A stretch of DNA of 61,415 bases from Gonium pectorale. Lineage: Eukaryota; Chlorophyta; Chlorophyceae; Chlamydomonadales; Volvocaceae. Below, piece after piece: positions 12,318-23,571 of this stretch. A program made the translations under genes and the position numbers. Position 1 is the stretch's first letter; each line of letters opens with the position of its first letter. The notes beneath the pieces are model-generated. The model made no database searches and was not told the DNA's origin. It saw only the letters and a program-made list of their open reading frames with translations. Location of the stretch: contig LSYV01000048.1 in the NCBI GenBank assembly GCA_001584585.1, forward strand, positions 379,395 to 440,809. Reading direction: 5' to 3'.

Positions 12318-13287
12318 AGAGGGAGGTATGGCTGCACTTGACTTTGCTGCGGTCGGGAGCTCGGGACTCGCTGTTGCTTGGCAGGTGTGTTTACGCTGAC
12401 CCACCGACTTGTGAGTCCACAAGGGCAGCCCTGCCTGGAGAGCACGTGTCCCCCTCCCCCCCCCTTTAAGCCAGTTGTTTGAACGGTCGGGAGTGGAATG
12501 CGCCCCAGGGCTTCTCTAGTGAGAGTGCCTTCCAACCCACCTTCCCCCCTTGGAGGCTGCAGCATACGAGGGCTAAAAGTCCTTGTTAGGGCCTGGGCGC
12601 TCGGTGGAGAAGCACAGGCGGCTGCCAAACGTGTCACTCTAAATGCAAACGATGACGGAGAAACTTCTTGAAGGTGGTCGCTGTTGTGGGTTTAGTTGGG
12701 TTGCTGTGACCCGCCATCGGTGTACACGACAAGTACGATACGGCATTCGAGTGCTTGCTTTGGGGGGGAGGGTCGGTTGGGATGTTGTGGGGCGGTTACG
12801 GGGTGCTAAGGGAGCTGTCCCAAGCATCTGGCCCGATCGGCGGCGTGCGGAGGCGTCAGCAATAGCGCAGACCTATCTAGCTGCGTGGTTGGCAAAACCA
12901 ACTTGACATGCGTGCGACACCACTCGATACACCTCGATTGTATGGATGGCCACGGACGCGATGGACACGCAGGATGCCGTGGGGCGGCAGATGGTGTATT
13001 CTTGTGTTGAGTGTTGGCGCTGGAGGGTGTGTACTACGGTGTGCATTTGGGGTTGGGCGTGGTCTTTGGGCGGCCGGGCTGCGGCTTGACGCATGAGAGA
13101 CCAAAGTCGGCGATTATTCTGTGGAGCAGATGCACTGGTGCCAGGCGCTGTCCGCTACGACGGACTGCAGCTGTGGGCTAACGCAGCGCAGGCGCAGCAA
13201 GTCCTGGTGGCACCAGCGTGGGGGAGAGTTGGCGCACTTGAGGGGCAGAGGGCATGCTCGTAAGGGACGCTTGTGGCCGTTGGGGCT

Positions 13288-13376
13288 CATGCCTCCCTGT
13301 GTGTTTGCTGAGGCGGTGTGTGATACGGCTTATGCAGTATGTATGCACATGCCTCCCTGTGTGTCTGCTGAGGCGG
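13288..13376 (+). repeat. 60-bp-spaced direct duplication
   Basis: The block CATGCCTCCCTGTGTGT followed by TGCTGAGGCGG occurs at 13288 and again at 13348 with one mismatch. It is a short local duplication in non-coding DNA. Confidence 0.85.
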
Positions 13377-15754
13377 GGAGGGCGGAATGTACGGGTTTTA
13401 TGGCGAAGCGCACTTTTGTCGTACCCGTTTGGTGCACACGTCCATTTCACAAGCATCCGTCCTTCGTATGTCTGGAGGTGTAGCTTGTAGGTGTGTAGGT
13501 GCACGCGCCTGCTGGCTGATCACCGTGTCCGGTTGTAGACTGTCGTCTGTTCGTGGTTGGTTAAGCTGAGCATGTTTGCGTGTGTTTGAGCTGTCTCGTC
13601 TTGCGCTTCGGCAGTGGACCATGAGCAATGCATAGACCCCTATCATTAGCTTAGGCCGACTGACGGCAGAGTATGAGAGAATGTACTGTAAGGTCATTCC
13701 GCTTCTACGGTATGTCCCGATTCTCTCGCCGCGACCGAACCGACACACCTCTCCACGAACTTCCGTCCTTAGTGCCGCAGGCTAGATCTTAGCCGCCCGA
13801 TAGCGCAGCGCGCCAGCCAAGTCACGGGTATGCACTTATCAGGTTCGTGGGCCGATAAAAGCCCGACCATGGATCCGGCGGCGCCATGCCCCCTACCGGG
13901 TGAGGAGGCTGGACGCTCCCGTACGCGAAGGCTGGGCGCATCCATGCAACGAGGTGTGCCACGGCGTGCGTAAGACAGCCCAAGGGAGGTGGCGGTGATG
14001 TCTGAGGTTGTGTGATGTTTGGGGCACAAGCAAGGAAGGCGCCAAGGGTGGTTTGGGGATTTGGATGCAGCCGGGTCTCCCGAGCGTCGCAGGGGCGCGC
14101 CCTCTGCTCCCGGCGCCCCAGCGCGAGCCATGCCTCGTACTGATAAGCCGCTGGAGCATGCTCCTATCGCATGGCCCTTGTCCCCTTGATTGTGTTATAC
14201 TAGTGTGTACGGCGCCAAAACCGCCAAATGGACGAGGAGCTGAAGGAGGATTGTGAACTCGCTTCGCTCCGAGAGAGCCCCGACGAAAGGAGTACGACCG
14301 GCTGGCAAAGGCCTATGCTGACTTGATTGCTGAACTCACGGCGCTGCGTCGGCAGTTCAGTGCGTTTATCTTGCTTGGGCTGTTGCGCCGTGTGCCCCTG
14401 GTTTGCCCCCCTCAGCGGCTCTCTGCTGTCTTTACACCCACACTCCCGAGGGTGAATCACCCGAGTCCGGGTTATAAACCGTAAGGTTGAGTGATGTGCC
14501 CGGATCGCGGATGCTGCCAAGATCCATCCTCGACCTGCCGCCCAACCCTGAGGATGCACTTGGCGTGATATACGGAGGCCGTCATTCACAGGCAGTGACA
14601 CCTTCCGTGCACAAGGTGCGTCATCGCGTGCAAGGTGCACGAGACACGGATACAGCCGTGAGAGTCTTGTTTGCCGGACAGCTCAGCGACCGACATGGGT
14701 ACGTACGTATGCCCTGGACACCACGCTTCGTTTAGTCGCCTCTTGGCTTCGAGCTGTACAACAGTAACACAGTAAGTTTAGGGCAGATCTTGTGGACAGA
14801 TGCGCCCAAACCTAGCCGCCAACCGCGCTCCGCGGGGGCCACGGCCTTTACGCCCCCACGGCTCCACGCCCACAATGAACACTCGGCTAGCAAGGACTGC
14901 CGTCCGCCGCCTGCACAGCATCCGAAAAAAGAGAAATCTGCAGAGAGAGAGAAAGAGGGATCCGCCGAAGCGCCCTAAAACACTGAATCAATTAATGCAA
15001 AGTGGAGCTTGTAACAGGTTCTATGAACAGCGGCATCAATGGCACAGCTCGCAAAGAGTCCGAGGCCTTAGGGCGTCGGGCGTCGGGCGCCGTACATAGG
15101 GAACACTCACGGCTACACGGTACGGCCTCAATCCTGCTACCGTAATCTTTGTATTGCAATCACGCTGTAACGTGCGAGGGCGCGAGCATAGTCAGCGGTC
15201 CACAGCTCACGGCAAAAAAAATGCAATGGACGCATGCATAAACCCATCCTGCTGCCAATCTGCAGCCCGCTGTACGACCACCTGCGCTAACTCCTGCGCA
15301 AACACCTGCATAAAAAGAGTATGAACCACCGCTGCACCACTGCGACATTATGTTATAAACGCCGAATGCGCAGCCGTCGCGATGCACCTTAGGACCCAAC
15401 GTACCAATGCCGGGCCGGGGCCCTGTGCGCAAAAAAAAGCTGGCGGTATGGGTTCAACGCCCAACGTTCTAAGCCAGCCGCTCATGCTTAATGCAAGCAA
15501 GATGATGGCACATGCGAGCGGCCCCAACTCCTGTTGGTAGGGGCATACCACGCTCGGCTTGCCCGCAACGACAATCACCACAGCTGGGCCGCGCTACTGA
15601 ATACGACCGTACGCGCCGACAGTGATTCCACGTGACCAGCGCACCGTCGATACAGCCGAACACGCCCGACGCCAAGCCAAGCCATGCATACTTTCCAGTC
15701 TCGCCGTAAGCCAAAACCTAAATCAGGGGCGCGCATAAACCCGGGCCCTTACAG

Positions 15755-17881
15755 TCACAGCCCCAACATCGCGCACACCTCCGCCGCCGAGGGCCGCCGG
15801 TCCAGCTGAACGTCCATACACGCATCGCCCAGGGCCAGCAGGCGGGCTGCCGGGCCCTGTGGCGCCTGCAGCAGCTCCGCCACCGCCAGGAGGCCGTAGT
15901 TCTGGGCCTTCTCAATGGCCATCATAAGCAGGGCCGTGGCAGTGCTGCCGAGCGACCACACGTCGCTGGCCTGGCAGCGCCGAGGGATGCCCCCGTCGAG
16001 GCCCATCTGCTCGGGCGCGGCGAACATGGGCGTGTGGATGCCCGACCCCGGCAGCACCTCGTGCGGGCCGCAGGGGTCCACCGCCTCACTATCAGTGAGC
16101 AGCCCGCGGCCGCCGCGCGCGCCGGGCAGGAAGTTGAAGGGCTTGTTGTCTGCGGGAGGGAGGGAGGGCCCGAGCGGGAGAGGGCGGCAAGGGACACGGC
16201 AAAGAGTACCGTAAGGGCTAAGTGAGCAACGACACGGCGATTACGGTAATGAACCGGCACATTACACAAGATGTGGCGGGCAATGAATGGGAGCAGGGTC
16301 GCTCGTCCATTCTGCATCCGCCGATGCTGCGTGCGCATAGCCGCACCCCGCATGCCGCCCATGCCCCGGCCTCCCTAGTGAGAACGCCTGGATTTACTTT
16401 TTCCCGCCCCCGCCCCCACCTCCTGCACACCACCAGCTGACGCACGCCTCGCCCCCTCCGCCCCCCCGCGCCCCGCCCCCTCGGACCCAGCCCCACTCAC
16501 CACTGACCACGCAGCCCAGCGCGTGCGCCCGCGCCACCGCGGCCGCCATGCACCCCACCAGCTCCTCCAGCGTCGCCGACAGGGCGCACACCGCGGTGTC
16601 GGTGACGTCCCAGAGCTGCGCCCGCCCCGTGTGGTACGCGCAGTACGCGGCCTCCAGGATGCCTTCCACACGGCTGGTCGCGACCTCTACGCCGTCGCCG
16701 TCGGGCAGGTACTCGTAGATGCACACCACCTCGAGGTCGAAGCCCCGGTCTTCGTCCACGAGGGGCGGGCCCGCCAGCGGGCGCACAGTGACGAAGAGTG
16801 GCGCGAGGAAGGGCCCGTCCTCGCCGTGCAGCGCCACCGCGGCGTCCTGCAGGCCACCCGCGTTGATGGTCTCGATGGCCGCCTCCTCCACAGAGCGCAG
16901 GTGGGTCGGGTGAAGCTGCTGGCCGTTGGGGAGGGCGCCGCCGGACTGCAGGTGCGCGTACGCAGCAGGGCTGTGGCACGGCGTGACCTTGGCCACGAAG
17001 CCGTACGGACAGGCCGAGGTGCGGGGGCTGGGGGAGGCGGCGTCGTAGGTGGAGGAGGAGGAGGAGGAGGCGGAGGCGGAAGAGGTGGTGGAGGAGTGGG
17101 ATGAAGGGGGGAAGGTGGGCACGAATAAGGAGGTGTTGGTGGTGGTGGCGGCGGCGGCGGCGGCGGGCGGCGCCGAGGCAAAGGCGGTATCGGCGCGGGG
17201 TACGAACCAGACGGCGCTGCCGTACGGCCGCGCCTGCATAAGCTGCGGCTGCGACAGGTCCTGCACGATGGTCGATGCATTGGCGAGTGCCGAGTGCGTA
17301 AGCGTTGGCAGCCGCTCCACGGCGTCCTTGACGTCGCTGCAGCCCGCGGCGTACAGCGCGACCTCCTGCCGCGCCATGAAGATGCGGCCCATGACTGCCT
17401 CCATGGCGTCCTCGGAGGGCGGAGCCGGCCGAAAGCCGAGCAGGAGGGCGTCCACGATGGCGAGGAGCCCGTCCAACTCCTCGAGCGGGGCCGTGACGGG
17501 CGTCAGCAGGCCGAGCCAGGGGTTGGTGGTCTCGGCGTTTTTTAGGTCGATGCTCCCCTCCAGGACCGTTCGCATGCGCCGCAGCAGGGAGAGCTTGAAC
17601 CCGACTGGGGAGGGCGGCGCGGCGGGGTCGCTGAACACGAGTGAGCTGATGAAGGCGAGGGGAGAGGGAGGGGCGGCGGACGCGGGGGCGTACTGACAGG
17701 CGGTGCCGTACGAGGGTGGTGTGTAAGGGGTCGGTGGCACGCAGCCTCCGTGGAGCTGCTGGCGGAGTTCTTGTAGAAGCTGGGGCTCGGGCTGACCAGG
17801 AAACGGCAGCGGAGGCGGCAGTTCCGAGTCGGCGCAGCGTGGAGACTGGAGGAGTGGATTGGCGGGTGGCGTTGGCGGCAT
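15755..17881 (-). CDS. Divergent protein-kinase-fold protein with altered HRD and DFG motifs
   Basis: Exons 17881-16501 and 16149-15755 join in phase to give 591 residues. The N-terminal 240 residues are Pro-rich then helical, with a Ser-rich tract encoded by a TCC-like repeat near 17050-17090. Kinase-like elements follow: a candidate VAIK strand GFVAKVTP with Lys298; a catalytic loop across the splice junction reading GCVVSDNKPFNFL, so HRD is VSD but Asp461, Lys463 and Asn466 remain; TDSE in place of DFG with Asp480 kept; FAAPEQ with Glu507; and DVWSLG. The glycine loop is not clear. It could be a weak kinase or a pseudokinase. An acceptor-like site (ACAG) sits just upstream of the chosen ATG, so a 5' exon may exist. 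Substrate and pathway are unknown. Confidence 0.72.
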
Positions 17882-19380
17882 AAAAATACAGCACCTGTAA
17901 GGATGAGGGCAAGGGAGGAATGAGGCGCAGAGGCAGGGTCAGGCTGACTGGGCCAACCCAAACTGCTTGCCGCAAAGCAGCGCCAGCGGAGACAGCGAGG
18001 CATAATCTGTGTTCATGTGGCGAATGATGCATTTGACATGGCTGCGCGCAGAGTTGACTGATAAAGGTGCTACGGGACGCCGCTGGGACACCGCTGGAGT
18101 GCCGTAGGCGGGCCCCATGTGTCGATAATTAGCCGTATGCATCAAATAGAGTTTTCGAAGGCAGACGCAAGGGCAGATGCCCGAAGTCGTGAGGACCGAC
18201 CCAGCTGACCCACACGGCATGCGATGGATGGCCGATGGACCCGCTCGCCAGGCCCCATCCGAACGGCAACGCCACAACAAAGACTTAATGTGCAAGTTCG
18301 ATTTTCCCAAGGTCACTCCGCGTTAACTCACCGGCTGGGCTGGGTGGCGTTACTGCGGGGCAACATGGCGAGTGGGGTCGTCGACGCGCCGGCCACATAT
18401 CGCCGCGAGCTGAACCTGTGGAATATGAATAAGTGATTAGCGGGACGCTGGTTGCCAGAACTCCCTCGAAGTAACCCCGCGAACGAAGCCGAGCTCAACG
18501 CAGCGCAGTCCGCCTCCTCCCGGGACCAACCTGCTCTTCGCAGAATGGTATGAAGCCGCCATCGCAAGTTTTGCTTGGGTTGAAACTCGTCTCAAACGCA
18601 CGACGCAGGACGTACAAGGCTTTGATAACGCCACGGAGAGAAGATGCCACACTCTTGGATGAGGCAATCACCTCGGCTTTTGGTGTGGTCACGGCGCTGA
18701 TGGAGGCCGGGGGATGCCAGGCCCTCCTTTATTGGAAGAAGAGGCTCTACGACGGGACGAGACTCGCTACTGCCTCAGTATTGCGGGCGCCCGCTTCAGC
18801 TGGGAGTAGCGCAGAGCTACTGGCCGTGCAAAATTGCAAGTTGTTTGGGGTGCCGCAAGAGAGCAGCACTCGAGCGACGCGCAAACAAGCTTCGCGAACG
18901 CCGCCCGCGCGTAGGCACGCCGAGGCTGCAAACACGCTGTTAAGAGATAGGGACAGCAAGATTTGAAGCCCTTGATGCCCTTTGATGGCGCAGCGCTTGA
19001 GCTCCCGGTTTCTCCAATGAAGTTGGCCTCCGGCATTTTGCCTTGTCATATGAGGCCACATATGCGCATAGCAGACGGCTTTCGTTGACAAGAGCTGGAT
19101 CAAACTGCTTCATGGCTCGTGTCGAGTCGGTGTGCACGGCGATGTGGCTATGTGTATAGGCTGCATGCATAGTTATGCTCTTACATGCTGGTATCATGCA
19201 ATCGGCGTCGTGTTTGCGCATGAAGCTGGCCAGTAACGCTCCAACGCAGTCCTCCGCGGTTCCCCACGACTTGATTCTGAACATAACAAATTATGATGTA
19301 TAATGTCTTCTACGTAAGACAGCTACGGCACGCGATGGCAGTTTTTGCATGGCCATGTGCCCTAGCTCGGCGCCCTTTCA
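17882..19380. other. Intergenic with decayed open-frame fragments
   Basis: No intact gene. A plus-strand frame around 18517-18663 reads as protein-like (with LLFAEWYEAA) but stops, and the neighbouring frames look like its shifted continuation. A minus-strand frame from 19284 (SWGTAEDCVGALLASF) also looks protein-like but is truncated. Given the retroelement debris beside them these may be transposon relics. I cannot name a family. Confidence 0.35.
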
Positions 19381-19540
19381 GCCACTTCTATGCTCCTGTC
19401 TTTTAATGAGCTGGCTCCAAGCTGCTCCGATGTAACTTAATGCCACGACGTGCCGGGAGCCCCGAAGGGGCGGGGAGACAGCGGGGCACCGTGACAGCCG
19501 GGACACGCCGGGACTGCCAACGGCCTTACAACACTGCAGA

Positions 19541-19775
19541 AAGCCCTTGAGAAAGCCAAAACGCCAACGCCAAAACCGGCGCAGGCCGCCGCCAGCGACC
19601 CACGCAACAAAACCCGCGCAACGCGCACCAAAACGGCGCGGATGCACCACAACACGCACACCACCCAACCTGGCCCGACAGCGCCGCTCCCACAACGGCC
19701 CAACCCGACCCAGTCTTACGCGCCGAACCCAGCTCCAGCCCGACACCGCGGAAGCAGGCCCGCGCCGGAACTAGG
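19541..19775 (+). other. Strand-asymmetric tract, almost T-free on the plus strand
   Basis: The plus strand is rich in C and A and has very few T over more than 200 bp. Conceptual translation gives Pro/Lys/Arg/Thr-rich low-complexity sequence. It lies just upstream of the copia relic in the same orientation, so it may be a decayed gag or linker part of that element. That is inference. Confidence 0.45.
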
Positions 19776-20039
19776 TCGCCGCCGGGGTCACGCCGCCTGA
19801 AAGGGGAACCAGGCCGCCAGGGGGGAGTTGAGGGAGGTGGTGGGGCCTAGTAATGGCTAGGTAAATGGCTGAACTGAGTGAAGGCAGAATGCCTGAACCA
19901 GGTGAGCCTCAGAGGGAAAAACTACGCCGCTTGGATCCAGTTAGTACGACAGTCGCATAGAACCAGCCTTAGCAGCTCCGGTCGCTGCACTCCGTCGCAG
20001 CTAAGCCAGAATTGTCTCCGCCGGCCGGCCAGTCAGGCC

Positions 20040-20481
20040 GCCGTCCTGTCATGCGGACGCGACCTGCCCCGGCCGTGGGCTGGGGACTATGGAATCAGGC
20101 GCAGCCCGGCAGATGGACTTGCTACGTCGACAACCTGTTGGTCGCTGACGCCCGCCCCAAGCATCTGGCAGCAGATAACGCAGCCGTCGGCCGCTGCTTG
20201 AAGACGCGCGACCTGGACCCCTCTGCTACCTGGGCATGGAGATCAGCCGGGAGCCCAGCTCCTGCGGCATCACGTACGCTCTCGCAGCAGCGCCGCATGG
20301 AGCAGCTCCTGGGTGGGCCGGCGCGCCCTCGCCGACGCCAAGGCACGGGCCACGCCTCTGCCCGTTGGCACCGGGCTCCTGCCACACCAAGCAAGGAGCA
20401 GCCGGTGGTGGAGGGCGGCGGCAGCAGCTACCGCGCTCCCCTGGGCGAGCTCAACTACTGTACCTGGATAGCCCCTGTCCT
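20040..20481 (+). mobile_element. Ty1/copia reverse transcriptase fragment (broken)
   Basis: Reverse transcriptase-like blocks appear in order but in different frames: CYVDNLLVADA (the family has YVDD, so the second Asp is Asn), then YLGMEI, LSQQRRMEQLLG, a TPLPVGTG block, and a YRAPLGELNY-like block. This order matches the C-terminal part of copia reverse transcriptase leading to RNase H. Frameshifts and the altered catalytic motif show it is dead. No LTRs were recognised, and RNase H is missing because the sequence switches abruptly to the duplicated kinase segment at about 20482. Confidence 0.8.
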
Positions 20482-21486
20482 CGCCGCTCACCTGCACTGA
20501 CTCCACCATCTCAACATCGAGGTCCAGAGAGCACACGGCCTGCCGGACGCATAGCAGCAACGCCGCGTCGGACTCCGGGCCGAGCCTCCAGGCCATTTCG
20601 GGCGGCAGCCCGCTTGCCGGAGCACCGACGGCCGCGCTTTCGTCAGTGCTCTGGTCCAGGGTGCAAGCGGGCATGTCGATTGCGTGTGCCGGCTGCTGCT
20701 TCGCTGGCGCACAACCCTCAGCAAGCTCGCTCAGCTGCAAGTGGCAAGGAAGGTGTGGTTGAGGAACGGGGGCAACGGGAGGAGAGGGGGGAGCTCACCG
20801 CTGTTTCCAGGTGCCTCCTGGCATTCTCGCACTCAGACTGGTACAGCGACACGCTGGCCCGGAGCGTCTGCAACTCATCGAGCGCGGGCTTGCAGCGGCT
20901 GTCGTTGCCGAGCTGCCCCGGAAGCTGCAGAATGGCGGCTTCCACTCCCTCAAGCAGCGCGTAGCCTGTGCAGTGGGGAGAGAACGGACATCAGCACCGC
21001 TTGAAACACGCCCCACGAGGCTTGACGAGCGCTCACCGGTTTGAACACGACTGCCATTGCAGTTTGCAAGCCCCAGCAGCTGAGAGTGCTGCCATAGGTG
21101 CCCGAGCAACGCCTCGATGCCGTCGACCCGTCCAGCACAGGCTGCCTCAACCTCATACGCAAGCGATTGAAGTGACCACCCTAGACGCCCTGCTCCGTTC
21201 TGGCAAACTATCTACTGCCCGGACTATTTGCCCCAAGTGCCTCCGCGTTGATACCGCCAGGGACGCGGGGGCGGCCAACATGGCTGAGATGCGCTAATCC
21301 ATCAGCGCCAGACTGGCCTCTAAGGCAGCTGTGCCCAATTGTGGCCTTGGGCCACCTCTACCGTCTCCGTCCACCCTTCCCTGTGATTGTATAGCAATTC
21401 GTTTGTGCAAGGAATGTACCAATATGAGGGCGAGGACTGCCATGCCATACACATGCCGTACATGGGCGCAGAGGTGCTAACAGGCT
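20482..21486 (-). pseudogene. Inactivated segmental copy of the kinase 5' end
   Basis: Homologous to 6666-7728: exons 1-3 with their introns and upstream flank. Against the source, a 17-bp deletion in exon 1 (near 21161) shifts the frame and a 21-bp deletion between short direct repeats removes seven codons in exon 2 (near 20959). Exon 3 stays open. There is no linker exon and no kinase domain, since homology ends at the donor side of exon 3, directly against the copia fragment. If transcribed it could not give the same N-terminal protein. An alternative start in exon 2 or 3 remains possible but is unsupported. Confidence 0.88.
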
Positions 21487-23571
21487 TCTGCCTCTTGCTG
21501 CATGCAAGGGCAGGGAGGGTTTCGGCTTTGTGTGTGCCGTGCGAGGACGGTCGTTCCGCAGCAGGGATCAACCACACGCACGGTGGCGGGGGCGGGGCCA
21601 CACCCCAGCGGCTGAGTGCGTGAGGACGTGCGAAACGTTAGGGCGGCAGAGTACAGGTGAGGGGCAGGGGCACTTGGGGCCCTGTGGCCCTGCCAGGGTC
21701 CCTGTGGCCCTGTCAGGGCGCGAAGGCTGCGGTCAGTCCTTTTCTTCCGAGCACGGTGTTGGGCGAGGTGGGGCGGTGGTGCAGGTAGGGTGGGTGCGGA
21801 GACACACACCGCACACAACAAAGGAAGCCCGGATCGGGGGCCAGCTTGAACAAGTCCCTATCGGCGGGCAGCGACGGGCGAGTACACGACCACGTCGGTG
21901 GATGACCCACGGGTCGCTCCATGTGCCGGCTAAGCCGACGTCACCGCCGCCATCACGGGAGACCCGCCTCCGCCGGCGCCTGCGCACGGCAGCCAACCTG
22001 CAGGCGATCCCAGCCCTGGCTCGGTCCTTCAGCTCTGAATCGCTGGTCCACACGACGACAGCATAGTCGGCGTGCAAGCCGTACGGCAGGATGTATTCCA
22101 ACAAACCGTACGTATTGGTGGCGGGAGGACAGCACAGCGGCAGGCTGTAGCGAGCACATGCAGCACGCGGCGCTGACCTGTGAAGCTACACGATTGGACA
22201 GATTTATTTGTCATGTTTGTCCACGATATGACTGGATAGATGGAGGTGGTTGGCGCGCACATGTGTGCTCCGGTCGCTTAAGTACTGGATCAACCGCATG
22301 TCTATCTGCCGATCCGGTAACTACCTTGTCACGGGTTGCTCCTCGGAATTCTTCACTTTGCGGAGTGGGTGTGCAAGATGGTGCCCCCACCCCTACCGCA
22401 GTGGGCGCGAGGATGGGACACTTGCGCGTTGCCCGTCTCGAGTGATAGGTACGTAGGTTTGTTGGTGGACTTGTGGACAGCAGGCAGAAAGGTGGCAGAT
22501 TGAGACTGGTTGCGGTGGCACTGCACCGCATGTTGTACGGGCTCACAGAATGGCACTGGGGCAATCTCCGTAGTCCCGGTGGTGGGGCTGGGTGGCCAAC
22601 CTTACCGCACGGGCGGGCGGGGCGGCATGCTGTGTGTGTGGGCGCCGGACAGGGAGTCAGGGACCTTACGATGACGGAGGCGGCACGAGAGCGATGAGCC
22701 CGGGGAGCCGTGTGGTTGGCTTCTTGGGCGCGGAAGTTCAGGGGCGCACCAGCGGTTCATTGTTGGATGCCATGGTTGGATGCTAACCCGGACAGCGGAC
22801 ACCAAGGACTGTGGATTCATGCTCGTTCTCGGTGCGTGAGGGTGGGTAGGGTATGGGGCCGGGGGAATTGGTAGGGCGCCCCTGGGATGGGAGTCAGGGC
22901 AGGGGGCAGCGCCTTCCTTTGAATCTGCGTCTCAACTGCGCCCGAGTACGTGGCGAAGGCGAACATACCAACCCGGGGCTGTTGCGCGCATGTTGATTAC
23001 GGTTGGATGGCCTGTTGTTCTGTACAAGCGCGCTTGCAGGTCGCCGCGGTTGGATGTGCAAATGCTCCGTCGGCAGTGCAGCTGGGCTTTGGGATGCGTC
23101 TTTTCGTCCTTCTGCTGGGGTCTTCTCGGTCCTCGCCGTGGCCAGGATGGCCACTGGGTGTGGCCCCCTGGGTTCGCCGCCTCCATGCCGCCAGCCAGCA
23201 CCAGTCCGCGCCTGCGTTTAGCTGACCCGCTCAAGTCATTCATCCAACCCACAGTCCCCCCAAACACTCCAATCGCATCGCACCTTGACCTGCGGCACGG
23301 GCCCGGGCTGTGGGCCCGGACGTGGACTACACGCTTGGGGGTACGACCGGCCCGGCCCCCGACGTGCGTCGGCCCGACAAGAGTACGAAGGCATCACACT
23401 GCCACCACCTCACTCTTAGTCTACCCGAATTGTCACTGCGCAGTTTGAGCAGTGACTGAGCGCTCCGGTTTTTGATCTCGCATCTTCAAACGTGACGGTG
23501 TGGGTCTTTGCCTGCGAATAGCATCAGAGCCTGATCTGGTACAAAGCATTACATTACATTACAGGATCGTA
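21487..23571. other. Intergenic, upstream flank of F-box copy B
   Basis: No gene is supportable. A short tandem repeat of CCCTGTGGCCCTG-like units lies near 21680-21715. A minus-strand frame at 21733-22104 is open but matches nothing I know. The part from about 23000 to 23300 resembles 27430-27740 upstream of copy C, so it belongs to the duplicated unit and probably includes the promoter. Confidence 0.45.

Larger units (their letters stand above)
11118..15754. other. Gene-poor stretch with small repeats
   Basis: This 4.6-kb interval lies between F-box copy A and the second kinase. I see no supportable gene. It contains a dispersed repeat copy (12099-12317), a local duplication (11355-11465) and a 60-bp-spaced duplication (13288-13376). 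A short minus-strand frame at 15469-15714 contains an IDG motif but cannot be assigned. Confidence 0.5.

Noticed and set aside
15469..15714. Minus-strand frame with GVFGCIDGALVTW, like the first Asp block of PIF/Harbinger transposases
   Set aside because: Only one short block fits, and the following sequence in any frame lacks the later transposase blocks, so the call is too weak.
16497..18032. Long minus-strand frame of 511 codons
   Set aside because: It is an out-of-frame shadow of the second kinase exon, dominated by Arg/Pro/Ala runs.
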